Origin: Rhizobium croatiense
GTDB taxonomy: Bacteria > Pseudomonadota > Alphaproteobacteria > Rhizobiales > Rhizobiaceae
DNA length: 64,000 nucleotides
Assembly: GCF_019793465.1 (NCBI RefSeq)
Contig: NZ_JAILYJ010000002.1
Coordinates: 310,001 to 374,000, forward strand
Reading direction: 5' to 3'
Below the pieces are notes generated by a model, which saw only the letters and a list, made by a program, of their open reading frames with translations, did not search any database and was not told the DNA's origin. The position numbers and the translations under genes were made by a program. Each line of letters opens with the position of its first letter. Position 1 is the stretch's first letter. This document shows, in pieces, positions 8,587-16,543 of the stretch.

Positions 8587-9285
8587 ATGAGCCTGTTCAA
8601 CACGGTTCGCAACACGATCGTCCCCGTGCACAAGGAGGGTTATCCCTTCGTGGCCGCCTTCTTCGTCGCCTCGCTGATCCTCGGATGGATCTTCAAGCCG
8701 CTCTTCTGGATCGGCATGATCTTCACCCTGTGGTGCGCCTATTTCTTTCGCGATCCCGAGCGCGTGACCCCGCAGGACGACGATCTGGTGATTTCTCCCG
8801 CCGACGGCAGGGTCTCGGCGATCCAGATGGTGACCCCGCCGGCCGAGCTCGACCTCGGCTCCGAGCCGATGCTGCGCATCTCGGTGTTCATGAACGTCTT
8901 CAACTGCCATGTGAACCGGGCGCCGATGCGCGGGCGCATCGTCAGCATCAACTACCGCTCCGGCAGCTTCGTCAACGCCGAGCTCGACAAGGCCAGTGAG
9001 GACAACGAGCGCAACGGCCTGGTGATCGAAACCCGCCACGGCCAGATCGGCGTCGTCCAGATCGCCGGCCTCGTGGCGCGGCGTATCCTCTGCTGGGTAA
9101 ATCCCAACGAGCCGGTGGATGCCGGCGAGCGCTTCGGGCTGATCCGTTTCGGCTCCCGGCTCGACGTCTTCCTGCCCGCCGGTGCGGCGCCACGTGTCTC
9201 GCTCGGCCAGACGGCGATCGCCGGAGAAACCGTCATCGCCGAATTCGCCTCGGCCAAGGGTCCCGTCATCAGCCGCCGCAGCTAG
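8587..9285 (+). CDS. psd: phosphatidylserine decarboxylase proenzyme
   Basis: A 232-residue short-form (type II, archaeal-like) phosphatidylserine decarboxylase that makes phosphatidylethanolamine at the inner membrane. Two hydrophobic stretches lie between residues 20 and 54. The conserved SPADGRV motif is at 70-76, and the self-cleavage site Gly189-Ser190 (RFGSRLDVF) generates the pyruvoyl prosthetic group from Ser190. AAGGAG precedes the start. The gene is followed 19 bp later by pssA, the enzyme that supplies its substrate, so the two form a lipid operon, the usual arrangement in Rhizobium. Confidence 0.95.
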   Translation: MSLFNTVRNTIVPVHKEGYPFVAAFFVASLILGWIFKPLFWIGMIFTLWCAYFFRDPERVTPQDDDLVISPADGRVSAIQMVTPPAELDLGSEPMLRISVFMNVFNCHVNRAPMRGRIVSINYRSGSFVNAELDKASEDNERNGLVIETRHGQIGVVQIAGLVARRILCWVNPNEPVDAGERFGLIRFGSRLDVFLPAGAAPRVSLGQTAIAGETVIAEFASAKGPVISRRS

Positions 9286-9304
9286 GTTTAGATTGGAACG
9301 CGAT

Positions 9305-10150
9305 ATGGAAACGCCTTTTCCGCCCTTCGAGCCCAATGGTCCGGATGATTCCGCCCGCGGCCCGCGTCTGCGTGAGATCCCGCTCCGTCTCGTCTTTCCG
9401 AACCTCATCACCATTCTGGCGATCTGCGCCGGGCTGACCGGCATCCGGCTGGCTTTCGAGAATCGCTACGAGCTCGCCGTCGCCATGGTGCTCGTCGCCG
9501 CATTCCTCGACGGCATTGACGGGCGCGTCGCACGGCTGATGAAGGCGACCTCGAAGTTCGGGGCGCAGATGGATTCGCTTGCCGATATCGTCAATTTCGG
9601 CGTCGCGCCCGCCCTCGTCGTCTATGTCTTCGCGCTCGACCAGGCGCGCTCGCTCGGCTGGATCGCGGCGCTGATCTATGCGATCGCCGCCGGACTGCGC
9701 CTTGCCCGATTCAATGTCATGGCCGAACGCGAGAACAAGGCGAGCTGGCAGTCGGAATATTTCGTCGGCGTGCCGGCGCCGGCCGGCGCCATGCTGGTGC
9801 TGCTGCCGGTCTATCTCGGCTTCCTTGGGATCGCGACCGACCGCACCTTCGCCTTCGTCTCGTCGGTCTACACCGTGTTCATCGCCTTCCTGCTGATCAG
9901 CCGGCTGCCGGTCTGGTCGGGCAAATCGGACGGCAACCGGCTGCGGCGCGATCTCGTGCTGCCGATGATGCTCGGCGTCGTACTCTATGTGGCTCTGCTG
10001 ATGAGCTACACCTGGGAGGTGATGGTGTTTACGGTTGCCGCCTACCTTGTATCGCTTCCCTTCGGCGCGCGGAAATGGCGGCGGAAATATGGGACGCTGA
10101 CGATCGAGGAGCCCGGCGTCGGCGACGACGATATCGGCCGTCACATCTGA
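9305..10150 (+). CDS. pssA: CDP-diacylglycerol-serine O-phosphatidyltransferase
   Basis: A 281-residue integral membrane CDP-alcohol phosphatidyltransferase that makes phosphatidylserine from CDP-diacylglycerol and serine. The family motif D-G-x2-A-R-x8-G-x3-D-x3-D is intact at residues 72-94 (DGRVARLMK..., Asp90, Asp94). About eight membrane helices follow from residue 30 to the C-terminus. The start METPFPP at 9305 is used, giving 19 bp after psd; an in-frame extension into psd exists but lacks homology features. It works directly upstream of Psd in phosphatidylethanolamine synthesis. Confidence 0.93.
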   Translation: METPFPPFEPNGPDDSARGPRLREIPLRLVFPNLITILAICAGLTGIRLAFENRYELAVAMVLVAAFLDGIDGRVARLMKATSKFGAQMDSLADIVNFGVAPALVVYVFALDQARSLGWIAALIYAIAAGLRLARFNVMAERENKASWQSEYFVGVPAPAGAMLVLLPVYLGFLGIATDRTFAFVSSVYTVFIAFLLISRLPVWSGKSDGNRLRRDLVLPMMLGVVLYVALLMSYTWEVMVFTVAAYLVSLPFGARKWRRKYGTLTIEEPGVGDDDIGRHI

Positions 10151-10450
10151 CCTTCAAGCATTTCCTGGCCTCTTCCCCTGGAAATGCGTCTCCCCTGGTT
10201 TTCGCACATTCCCGGAAAACGTGCGTTTCTTCCGGGGAAAGCCATGAGCTTTCCCGGGGAAAACGGCTGCGCAGTTTTTTTGGAACCCCTTCCTTCAGTA
10301 AGTATTAACCAACGTAGGCTTCAGTTAAGCCTCGCGAATTATGGTGGGCGTTCACAATTCCTGATAAGCGACGCCGCCGATTTGTCGCTATTTCTGGCGA
10401 AACTGCAAAAATAAAATATCCAGGGAAGAACCACGTAAAGGAGAGTATCC
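10151..10450. other. intergenic region with palindromes after pssA
   Basis: This 300-bp gap contains stacked CCCGG-rich inverted repeats between about 10160 and 10262 (for example CCCGG...CCGGG near 10210-10240), ending in an eight-T run near 10274-10281 that probably terminates psd-pssA. An AT-rich stretch before 10437 likely carries the promoter of the following small gene. Confidence 0.45.
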
Positions 10451-10597
10451 GTGACTTTGAAGAAGAACAGTACCGGCGAACAGCAGACGGCCAAGCCGGA
10501 CCTCGCCGCCAACTATCGCCCCGTCGGCCTGAAGGCCGTTGCCGCAGCATCGCTGATGGCGAAGAACAAGCCGGAGAGCGTCAAGAAATCCGCTTGA
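10451..10597 (+). CDS. conserved small protein (48 aa), unknown function
   Basis: A 48-codon gene starting with GTG at 10451, with a strong ribosome site (AAAGGAGAG) 5-8 bases upstream. The product is basic and soluble (starts VTLKKNSTGEQQ, ends KPESVKKSA) with an Ala-rich middle. No signal peptide, membrane segment or known domain is visible. Codon use matches local coding sequence, which with the ribosome site argues that it is real. The function is unknown. Confidence 0.65.
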   Translation: MTLKKNSTGEQQTAKPDLAANYRPVGLKAVAAASLMAKNKPESVKKSA

Positions 10598-10645
10598 AGC
10601 GTCGAGCTTCGAACTGCCGTCACCTGCGCTTCACCTTCCAGTTTC

Positions 10646-10680
10646 CGGCATGCCGTTGCCCCAAGACTGCGGCATGTTTC
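10646..10680. repeat. degenerate family 1 palindrome
   Basis: CCGGCATGCCG...GCGGCATG arms, resembling the clearer copy B about 55 bp downstream; probably a decayed member. Its position just after the small gene would also let it act as a transcript-end stem. Confidence 0.4.
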
Positions 10681-10734
10681 TAAAGCGTCGTGATCTAGCG
10701 GATTCGTTTCTTGCGCTATGGGTCTTGTTCGCAG

Positions 10735-10779
10735 GCATGTCGTTGCCGCAAAACCGCAACACGCTTTTGCGCGACATGC
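10735..10779. repeat. dispersed palindrome, family 1 copy B
   Basis: Arms GCATGTCG / CGACATGC (outer) with an inner AAAACCGCAACACGCTTTTGC core. Same family as copies at 6325, 12691, 26825 and 59381. Confidence 0.6.
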
Positions 10780-10836
10780 CCCCGACATCGCGAATGAGCC
10801 GAACAGGCCACCACGCCATATGCGGCCGATAGCGTT

Positions 10837-11601
10837 TCAGAAAAAGCTGAGCTGGCCGTCATTCGGCCTTTGCTTCTCGGGTGCCTTGAGCGGCCGCTCG
10901 ATGACGACTGGCTCCTGCAGATCAGGCCCCATATTGGCGACCTTGTTGACCTTGTCGGAGACCGGTACGGCCTCGAAGAAATCGTCCCGAACGGGCTGCG
11001 TCAGGTCGGCCACCTCACGCGGTTCCTGCGTCCTGCAATCGAGCCAGCGCGAGAAGTCCTCCGGCTTGATAACGACCGGCATGCGATCGTGGATCGCCGA
11101 GATCCCCGCATTGGCCGACGTCGTCAGGATCGCGCCGGTATCGACCTCCGAGCCATCGGCCGAGGACCAGGTTTCCATCAGCCCGGCAAAGGCGACGATC
11201 CCGCAGTGGCGCGGCCTGATCCAATAGGCCTGCGGCTTGGCGCCGCTTTCCTTCGGCGGACGATGCCATTCATAAAAACCCGAGGCCGGAATGAGCACGC
11301 GGCGGTGACGCATCGCCGCCCGAAACGAGGCTTTGCCGATCGCAGTCTCGGCGCGCGCATTGATCAGCAACGGAAATTCCTTCGGGTCCTTGACCCAGGC
11401 CGGGGTAAAACCCCAGCGCACCAACACCGCGCGCCGGTCGGCCACGTTGCTGCCTCGCTCCTTGCCCTCACCTGCTATGACGACGAGGATCGGCTGCGTC
11501 GGGGCGATGTTGTAGCGCGCCGGAAAATCGTCGAGATCGACACCGGAGAGGAAATTGCTCAGCTCTGCGCTGGAATTTGTCAGGGCGAAACGTCCACACA
11601 T
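10837..11601 (-). CDS. SOS response-associated peptidase (YedK/HMCES family)
   Basis: A 254-residue SRAP protein. The start MCGRF at 11601 places the essential Cys at position 2, exposed after Met removal; longer in-frame starts upstream are therefore wrong. Other conserved positions are Asn81/Arg83/Glu85 in NARAET, Glu111 in ASGFYEWH and the late His in SAIHDRMPVV. Characterised relatives cross-link to abasic sites in single-stranded DNA, shielding them from cleavage, and then self-reverse. Length is normal. The next leftward gene is absent; the upstream neighbour on the same strand is the YnfA gene. Confidence 0.92.
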   Translation of the reverse strand: MCGRFALTNSSAELSNFLSGVDLDDFPARYNIAPTQPILVVIAGEGKERGSNVADRRAVLVRWGFTPAWVKDPKEFPLLINARAETAIGKASFRAAMRHRRVLIPASGFYEWHRPPKESGAKPQAYWIRPRHCGIVAFAGLMETWSSADGSEVDTGAILTTSANAGISAIHDRMPVVIKPEDFSRWLDCRTQEPREVADLTQPVRDDFFEAVPVSDKVNKVANMGPDLQEPVVIERPLKAPEKQRPNDGQLSFF

Positions 11602-11725
11602 CGGCCTGTCTTTGCACTCGGTCCGAGTCCGGTCAAGGCGCCTGAGCATGCCGCGCGAGACTGTACAGGGTTTAAGACAAGAACATGCCGCGACCAAAGA
11701 GCGACCGCGTTGAGCTTGTGCGACT

Positions 11726-12046
11726 TCAGCCCCTCGGCGCAAAGAGGATGACGCTCGCCCCGGCAAGGCAGATCAATCCGCCGCCGATATCATAACGATC
11801 GGGCACGCGGCCTTCGACCAGCCACAGCCAGAAGAGCGACGCGAGAATATAGATGCCGCCATAGGCTGCGAAGGCTCGGCCGGCGGCTTCGCTCGGCACC
11901 AGCGTCAGCAGCCAGGCGAAAAGCGCGAGCGAGATCATACCCGGCGCCAGCCACCAGACGGACTTTTCGAGCTTCAGCCACGCCCAGAAGGCGAAGCAGC
12001 CGGCAATCTCGAAAACGGCGGCGAAGGCGTAGATGATATAGGTCAC
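11726..12046 (-). CDS. YnfA/UPF0060 small membrane protein
   Basis: A 106-residue inner-membrane protein with four hydrophobic helices covering almost the whole length, matching the UPF0060 (YnfA) family. E. coli and Shigella relatives are linked to small-multidrug-resistance-like efflux; the physiological role here is unknown. The start is GTG at 12046 with AAAGGG upstream. It is divergent from the NUDIX gene. Confidence 0.88.
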   Translation of the reverse strand: MTYIIYAFAAVFEIAGCFAFWAWLKLEKSVWWLAPGMISLALFAWLLTLVPSEAAGRAFAAYGGIYILASLFWLWLVEGRVPDRYDIGGGLICLAGASVILFAPRG

Positions 12047-12230
12047 GCAAAGCCCTTTCGAAAATCTGGAATATTTGTTGCATACATGTCCTCATCTCGG
12101 GAACCGCTGCGCCGCCTTTCGGGCCTTGTCTTCCGAGACGGCCCACACGAAAATTGCGGAAGCCAGGCAGTGGCGGCATGCAACAATCGGTCCATGCGAT
12201 AGAATCGATCGTCACAACGAGGGCAGTCTT

Positions 12231-12665
12231 ATGATCTCCACCGCCAAAGCCGCCTCCTCTGCCATTCTCGAACGCGACGGGCGATTCCTGCTGGTGTTGC
12301 GACGCAACCCGCCTTCCGCCGACATGTATGCCTTTCCCGGTGGGCGCGCCGAGCCGGGCGAAACGCCGGAGCAGACGGCGCTGCGGGAATTCCGCGAGGA
12401 AACCGGCATCGCGGCGCATAATCCCCGGCTGTTTTCGACCTATGACCTGAAGACGCACGGGCCGGACGGCAGCCTCAAGAGCCATTTCTTCCTGTCGGTC
12501 TTTCGCGTCGAGGCCGACCGGGACATGGTGGCGGAAGCCGCAGACGATGCAGCGGCGCTGGGTTGGTACACGGTGGATGAGATTCGGCGACTGCCGGTGC
12601 CGCAGAGCGTGCTCGAATGCGCGGAACGGCTGGCACAGGATGATTATCGGCCAACCGGCCGATAA
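12231..12665 (+). CDS. NUDIX hydrolase
   Basis: A 144-residue NUDIX hydrolase. The full box G-x5-E-x7-R-E-U-x-E-E-x-G-U occupies residues 38-60 (REFREETG core), giving Mg-dependent cleavage of a nucleoside diphosphate linked to another moiety; the substrate is not predictable. The start is ATG 12231 behind GAGGG; upstream frame extension has no homology features. The stop codon is inside a long perfect hairpin (see 12637-12672), so the end of the coding sequence doubles as terminator. Confidence 0.9.
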   Translation: MISTAKAASSAILERDGRFLLVLRRNPPSADMYAFPGGRAEPGETPEQTALREFREETGIAAHNPRLFSTYDLKTHGPDGSLKSHFFLSVFRVEADRDMVAEAADDAAALGWYTVDEIRRLPVPQSVLECAERLAQDDYRPTGR

Positions 12666-12672
12666 TCATCCT
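12637..12672 (+). terminator. perfect 16-bp hairpin overlapping NUDIX stop codon
   Basis: Arms AGGATGATTATCGGCC and GGCCGATAATCATCCT are perfectly complementary around AACC. The NUDIX stop TAA (12663-12665) lies in the right arm. The following CTATTCTGAATT is only weakly U-rich. Confidence 0.65.
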
Positions 12673-12690
12673 ATTCTGAATTAAGTTTAG

Positions 12691-12736
12691 AGCATGATGT
12701 CATCCGAAAACCGCTGACACTTTTCGGCATCATGCT
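12691..12736. repeat. dispersed palindrome, family 1 copy C
   Basis: AGCATGATG...CATCATGCT outer arms with a CCGAAAACCGCTGACACTTT core. Nearly identical in inverted order to copies at 26825 and 59381. Confidence 0.7.
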
Positions 12737-12812
12737 CTGGCGGGCGGCGAATAGAAGTGGAAACTTTCAAGCGCGCCTTGTTGCCGTCATGCTCGACGTA
12801 TCAACTGGGAGC

Positions 12813-13232
12813 ATGATTCCCGTTCGACGCGTTGTCCTGTCCCTGCTCGTGCTCGCCGGCCCCACCATGGCTCAGGGCAAGAACACGCCGCCTCCACAGG
12901 AGGAGGAGATTGCGCCACCGGCCGCGATCGTACCTTATGACGACAAGCTGGCGCGGCTCGCTGAAGTGCTGGGTTCGGTGCATTATCTGAGAACCCTCTG
13001 CAAGGCGACGGGCGGTGATGAGTGGCGAAAGGGCATGCAGCAGCTGCTCGATTCGGAGGCCGGCAACGAGCCGCCACGCAAGGAAAGGCTCACTGCAGCC
13101 TTCAATCGCGGCTATCGCGCCTTCGCCTCGGTCTATACGGATTGCACCCCGGCGGCCATCGTGGCAGAAGAGCGCTACCGTAACGAAGGTGCAACACTTG
13201 CCACAGAAATTACCTCGCGCTTTGGAAATTGA
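12813..13232 (+). CDS. TIGR02301-family secreted protein
   Basis: A 139-residue secreted protein of the TIGR02301 family, found almost only in Rhizobiales. A signal peptide spans about residues 1-21 (IPVRRVVLSLLVLAGPTMAQ), then a Pro-rich stretch and the conserved core with two Cys (LRTLCKATGG and YTDCTPAA) probably forming a disulfide, and FNRGYRAFASVY. Start ATG 12813 is chosen because it places the signal peptide at the N-terminus. The role is unknown; a periplasmic location is inferred. Confidence 0.8.
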   Translation: MIPVRRVVLSLLVLAGPTMAQGKNTPPPQEEEIAPPAAIVPYDDKLARLAEVLGSVHYLRTLCKATGGDEWRKGMQQLLDSEAGNEPPRKERLTAAFNRGYRAFASVYTDCTPAAIVAEERYRNEGATLATEITSRFGN

Positions 13233-13335
13233 CGTTTAATTAACCTGTTTTCGCATGCGGACGTGTCGTTTTGGGAAAAGGCTGTTAGTGTTGTTAACGG
13301 TGCAGTAAGAGATGAGAAGTTCTGAGGAAAAGACA

Positions 13336-13593
13336 ATGGAAGCAAGCCTCAACGAGATCGACGACATGATCGTCCACGAAAAGATGCAGGCAGCTCTGGA
13401 GTACCAGAACGAGGCTTGGGCCGACGGCATGGCCGACGGGATCGAGCCTGAGATCATTGCTGATGCCGCCATCGCGCATGCACTGCGCGAGACCATTAGA
13501 TTGCATGGGGAAAGCAGCGCCGAAGCTCTGCTCGATTCGCTGCGCGACCGTATGCTTGCCGGCGAATTCTCCGCCAACCGCACCCTGCAATAG
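13336..13593 (+). CDS. conserved hypothetical protein (85 aa)
   Basis: An acidic, helical, soluble 85-residue protein starting MEASLNEIDDM; GAGG lies 9 nt upstream of ATG 13336, favouring this over the in-frame ATG at 13312. No known domain is recognised. It is followed 18 bp later by a secreted protein gene on the same strand. The upstream 100 bp is AT-rich and probably carries the promoter. Confidence 0.65.
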   Translation: MEASLNEIDDMIVHEKMQAALEYQNEAWADGMADGIEPEIIADAAIAHALRETIRLHGESSAEALLDSLRDRMLAGEFSANRTLQ

Positions 13594-13611
13594 TTATTAT
13601 CAGAGAGTTCG

Positions 13612-14364
13612 ATGCGCATCGGTAAAGAGAAAGTTTCGCGAATTCCGCTCGCGCCGGTGATGCTTGCATTCAGCCTTGCCGCCGGCAGCCTCGCCCTTGC
13701 GCCCTCGGCCTATGCGCTTTCCGAACTGCACAAGATCCCCGGCCAACCGAACGATCAGCCGGCACAGGGAAACGCCCAGGGGCAGAGCCAGCCGCAGGGC
13801 GGCACCACCCCCGGCGTTCCCATGGCCGATCCGCTGGTCAACAGCCAGAACAGCCAGGGCGTCGACAAAACGCCGGGCACGCAGGACAATTCCAAGCCCG
13901 TCGAGGTGATCCACGACATCAGCAAGGCGCCCGAGCCGGTGCGCAAGATGCGCCAGCAGATCGTCGAGGCGGCGGCCTCCGGCGATCTCGAACGGCTGCG
14001 GCCGCTGATGGGCGCCGGCGCAGAACAGACGCAGGTAACCGTCGGCGAGCCCACAGACGATCCGATCGGCACGCTGAAGGATCTCTCCGGCGATCCCGAT
14101 GGGGACGAAATCCTCGCCATCATGCTCGACATCGTCTCGACCGGCTTCGTGCATGTCGGCCAGGGCACACCCGAAGACATGTATGTCTGGCCCTATTTCG
14201 CCGAGAAAGACTTGAAGTCACTGACGCCGCCGGAACGCGTTGAACTGCTGCGCATCGTCACCGCCGGCGATCTGTCCGACATGCAGGAATTCGGCGGATA
14301 TAACTTCTACCGCCTCGGTATTACGCCCGACGGCAAATGGAAATTCTTCACGGCAGGCGACTGA
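13612..14364 (+). CDS. hypothetical secreted protein
   Basis: A 250-residue exported protein with a clear signal peptide (basic N-terminus, hydrophobic stretch at about residues 15-33, cleavage near SAYA-LS). A Gln/Pro/Gly-rich low-complexity region follows (about 40-90), then a conserved-looking globular part containing DISKAPEPVRKMRQQIVEAA and a C-terminal GITPDGKWKFFTAGD. I recognise it as a rhizobial conserved hypothetical but cannot name a function. A periplasmic location is inferred. Confidence 0.75.
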   Translation: MRIGKEKVSRIPLAPVMLAFSLAAGSLALAPSAYALSELHKIPGQPNDQPAQGNAQGQSQPQGGTTPGVPMADPLVNSQNSQGVDKTPGTQDNSKPVEVIHDISKAPEPVRKMRQQIVEAAASGDLERLRPLMGAGAEQTQVTVGEPTDDPIGTLKDLSGDPDGDEILAIMLDIVSTGFVHVGQGTPEDMYVWPYFAEKDLKSLTPPERVELLRIVTAGDLSDMQEFGGYNFYRLGITPDGKWKFFTAGD

Positions 14365-14447
14365 CGCCTCACGCAAGCCGCATGGCGCTTGCGATCCACC
14401 TTATGAAGTCATACCTCTGAGCGATGACCAACGCGACAGGTTCCGCC

Positions 14448-15356
14448 ATGCCATCCGTATTCCTGAAAGACCGCTCATTGCTCTCCGTCGGCGGCGCGGA
14501 CGCTCAATCGTTCCTGCAGAACCTGATCACCACCGATATCACCTCGCTTGCTTCAGACGAGGCGCGGCCTGGGGCGCTGCTGACACCGCAGGGCAAGATC
14601 CTATTCGACTTCATGATCTGGCAGGACGGCGACGGCTATGTGATCGAAAGCGATGCCGGCCAGCGTGACGGGCTCATGAAGCGGCTGACGATATACAAGC
14701 TGCGGGCCGCCGTGACGCTTGCGCCTGTCGCCGAAGAAGGCATCAGCGTTTGCTGGGGCGAAGATGCCGATGGCATCAGGGATGCCGAGGGCGGCGGGGA
14801 CAGCCAAGGCGTCCGGGACAGCCAGGGCGTCCGGGACAGCCAAGGCGTCTGGGACAGCCGCTTCGCCAAGGCCGGCATCACGCTGACCCGCCGGCCGGGA
14901 CGGCACGGTGATGGCGCTGAGGCGCTCTACGACGCGTTGCGTATCGCCCACGGCATTGCGATATCGGGATCGGACTTCGCGTTGCAGGATGCCTTTCCGC
15001 ATGACGTGCTGATGGATCTGAACGGCGGCCTCTCCTTCAAAAAGGGCTGCTATGTCGGACAGGAAGTGATTTCGCGCATGCAGCACCGCGGCACCGCGCG
15101 CCGGCGCGTCGTCACGGTATCCGCCGCAGCGGCGCTGCCGGGGACGGGCACCGCGATCACTGCTGCCGGCAAGCCAGTGGGCACACTCGGCTCCGTCGAG
15201 GGCGGCAGCGGCCTTGCGATCGTGCGCATCGACCGCGCCGGTGCCGCGATGGCGGAAGGCACGCCGCTGCTGGCCGACGGGGCGTCGGTTTCTCTCGCCC
15301 TGCCGCCATGGTCCGGCCTTGTCTTCCCCACCAGCGCCGACGAGGCCAGCGCGTGA
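14448..15356 (+). CDS. YgfZ/CAF17-type folate-binding Fe-S cluster assembly protein
   Basis: A 302-residue GcvT-like protein of the YgfZ/IBA57 family, which uses folate to help assemble or repair [4Fe-4S] enzymes. The hallmark KGCYxGQE is at residues 199-206 with the reactive Cys201. Residues 118-136 are an unusual insertion of three tandem DSQGVR/W units, encoded by an 18-bp repeat, between the two halves of the fold. Start 14448 is preferred over 14424 because family members begin close to this MPSVFLKDR. The stop overlaps the GTG start of the HD gene by 4 nt, so translation is coupled. Confidence 0.87.
   Translation: MPSVFLKDRSLLSVGGADAQSFLQNLITTDITSLASDEARPGALLTPQGKILFDFMIWQDGDGYVIESDAGQRDGLMKRLTIYKLRAAVTLAPVAEEGISVCWGEDADGIRDAEGGGDSQGVRDSQGVRDSQGVWDSRFAKAGITLTRRPGRHGDGAEALYDALRIAHGIAISGSDFALQDAFPHDVLMDLNGGLSFKKGCYVGQEVISRMQHRGTARRRVVTVSAAAALPGTGTAITAAGKPVGTLGSVEGGSGLAIVRIDRAGAAMAEGTPLLADGASVSLALPPWSGLVFPTSADEASA
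14797..14860 (+). repeat. in-frame 18-bp tandem repeat inside ygfZ-like gene
   Basis: Three units (14797-14814, 14815-14832, 14833-14850) of GGGACAGCCARGGCGTCY followed by a partial fourth. Each encodes six residues, so copy-number changes would keep the reading frame. The units differ by one or two bases only. Confidence 0.9.
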
Positions 15357-15958
15357 CGACTAAGGCTCCGCGCGCCTGGCAACGCATGCTGTCCGGGCGC
15401 AGGCTCGACCTGCTCGACCCCTCGCCGCTCGATGTCGAACTCGCCGACATCGCCCATGGGCTCGCGCGCGTCGCCCGCTGGAACGGCCAGACGTCGGGCG
15501 ATCATGCTTTTTCGGTGGCGCAGCACAGTCTCGTCGTCGAAGATATTTTCCGCCGCTTCAACAATGCCCGGCCGGAGGAGTGCCTGATGGCGCTGCTGCA
15601 CGACGCGCCGGAATATGTGATCGGAGACATAATCTCGCCGTTCAAATCGGTGGTCGGCGGCGGCTACAAGACGGTGGAAATGCGGCTGGAGGCGGCCATA
15701 CACTTGCGCTTCGGCCTGCCGCCGCATCCCACACGCGACCTCAAGGACCGGATCAAGAAGGCCGACACGATTGCCGCCTATTTCGAGGCGACGGTGCTTG
15801 CCGGCTTCACGCCGGCCGAAGCGCAAAAATTCTTCGGCCAGCCGCGCGGCATCAACAGGGAAATGTTGATGATCGAACCGCTTCCGGCAGTGGAAGCGCA
15901 GCGGCTGTTCTGCGAGCGTTTCGCGGCGATCGAGACTGAGCGGGAGATGGGATCGTGA
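15353..15958 (+). CDS. HD-domain hydrolase (YfbR/5'-nucleotidase-like)
   Basis: A 201-residue HD-superfamily phosphohydrolase. Metal-binding residues are visible in DHAFSVAQHS, the HD pair in ALLHDAPE and a later Asp in KKADTIAAYFEA. The pattern matches YfbR-like deoxynucleoside 5'-monophosphatases, though the substrate is inferred. It starts with GTG at 15353 overlapping the ygfZ-like stop (GTGA), and its own stop overlaps the next GTG start in the same way. The three genes therefore form a tightly coupled operon. Confidence 0.85.
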   Translation: MTTKAPRAWQRMLSGRRLDLLDPSPLDVELADIAHGLARVARWNGQTSGDHAFSVAQHSLVVEDIFRRFNNARPEECLMALLHDAPEYVIGDIISPFKSVVGGGYKTVEMRLEAAIHLRFGLPPHPTRDLKDRIKKADTIAAYFEATVLAGFTPAEAQKFFGQPRGINREMLMIEPLPAVEAQRLFCERFAAIETEREMGS

Positions 15959-16485
15959 GCTTCATCGTCGTCTCGCCGCTGTCACGCATCGCCGAAATGG
16001 CGGTGCGCCACAAGGCCCGCGACATGATCAGTCTGATCGCTAGGGAACAGGCCTTTCACCGGCCGGGCGTGATCGCGCCCGAGCGCCACCTGACGCTTGC
16101 AATGAACGACATCACGTTCAAGGGCACCGGCGGTCTCGTGGCGCCTGATGAAACGCATGTGCAGGGGATTATCGAGTTTGCCGCATCGTGGCGGCAGGAG
16201 ACGCCGCTGCTCATCCATTGCTGGATGGGCGTGTCGCGATCGCCGGCGGCCGCTCTCATCGCCGCATTGTCCCTCGCACCGGATCAGAGCGAGGAAGAGC
16301 TGGCCCGGCGGCTGCGCGCCGCCTCGCCTTTCGCGACGCCGAATACCCGGCTGATCGAGATCGGCGACACCTTGCTTGACCGCGGCGGCCGGCTCGTCGC
16401 GGCCGTACGGACGATCGGGCGCGGCGCCGATGCCGACGGCAATGCGGCCTTTTTGCTTGGGATTCGGGACGCCGCCTGCGGTTGA
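15955..16485 (+). CDS. tyrosine/dual-specificity protein phosphatase-like protein
   Basis: A 176-residue protein with the Cys-phosphatase loop HCWMGVSRS, i.e. C-x5-R, near residue 84. The chain N-terminal to it fits a small protein-tyrosine-phosphatase fold. The start is GTG 15955 in a 4-nt GTGA overlap with the HD gene. Substrate is unknown; relatives in Rhizobiales are annotated as tyrosine phosphatase family. The overlap suggests functional linkage with the HD hydrolase, which is inference. Confidence 0.8.
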   Translation: MSFIVVSPLSRIAEMAVRHKARDMISLIAREQAFHRPGVIAPERHLTLAMNDITFKGTGGLVAPDETHVQGIIEFAASWRQETPLLIHCWMGVSRSPAAALIAALSLAPDQSEEELARRLRAASPFATPNTRLIEIGDTLLDRGGRLVAAVRTIGRGADADGNAAFLLGIRDAACG

Positions 16486-16543
16486 CGCTGCCGCCGGCTG
16501 CTCCATCTTGCCCTCGACCACGCACAATTCGCAGGGCCAAATC

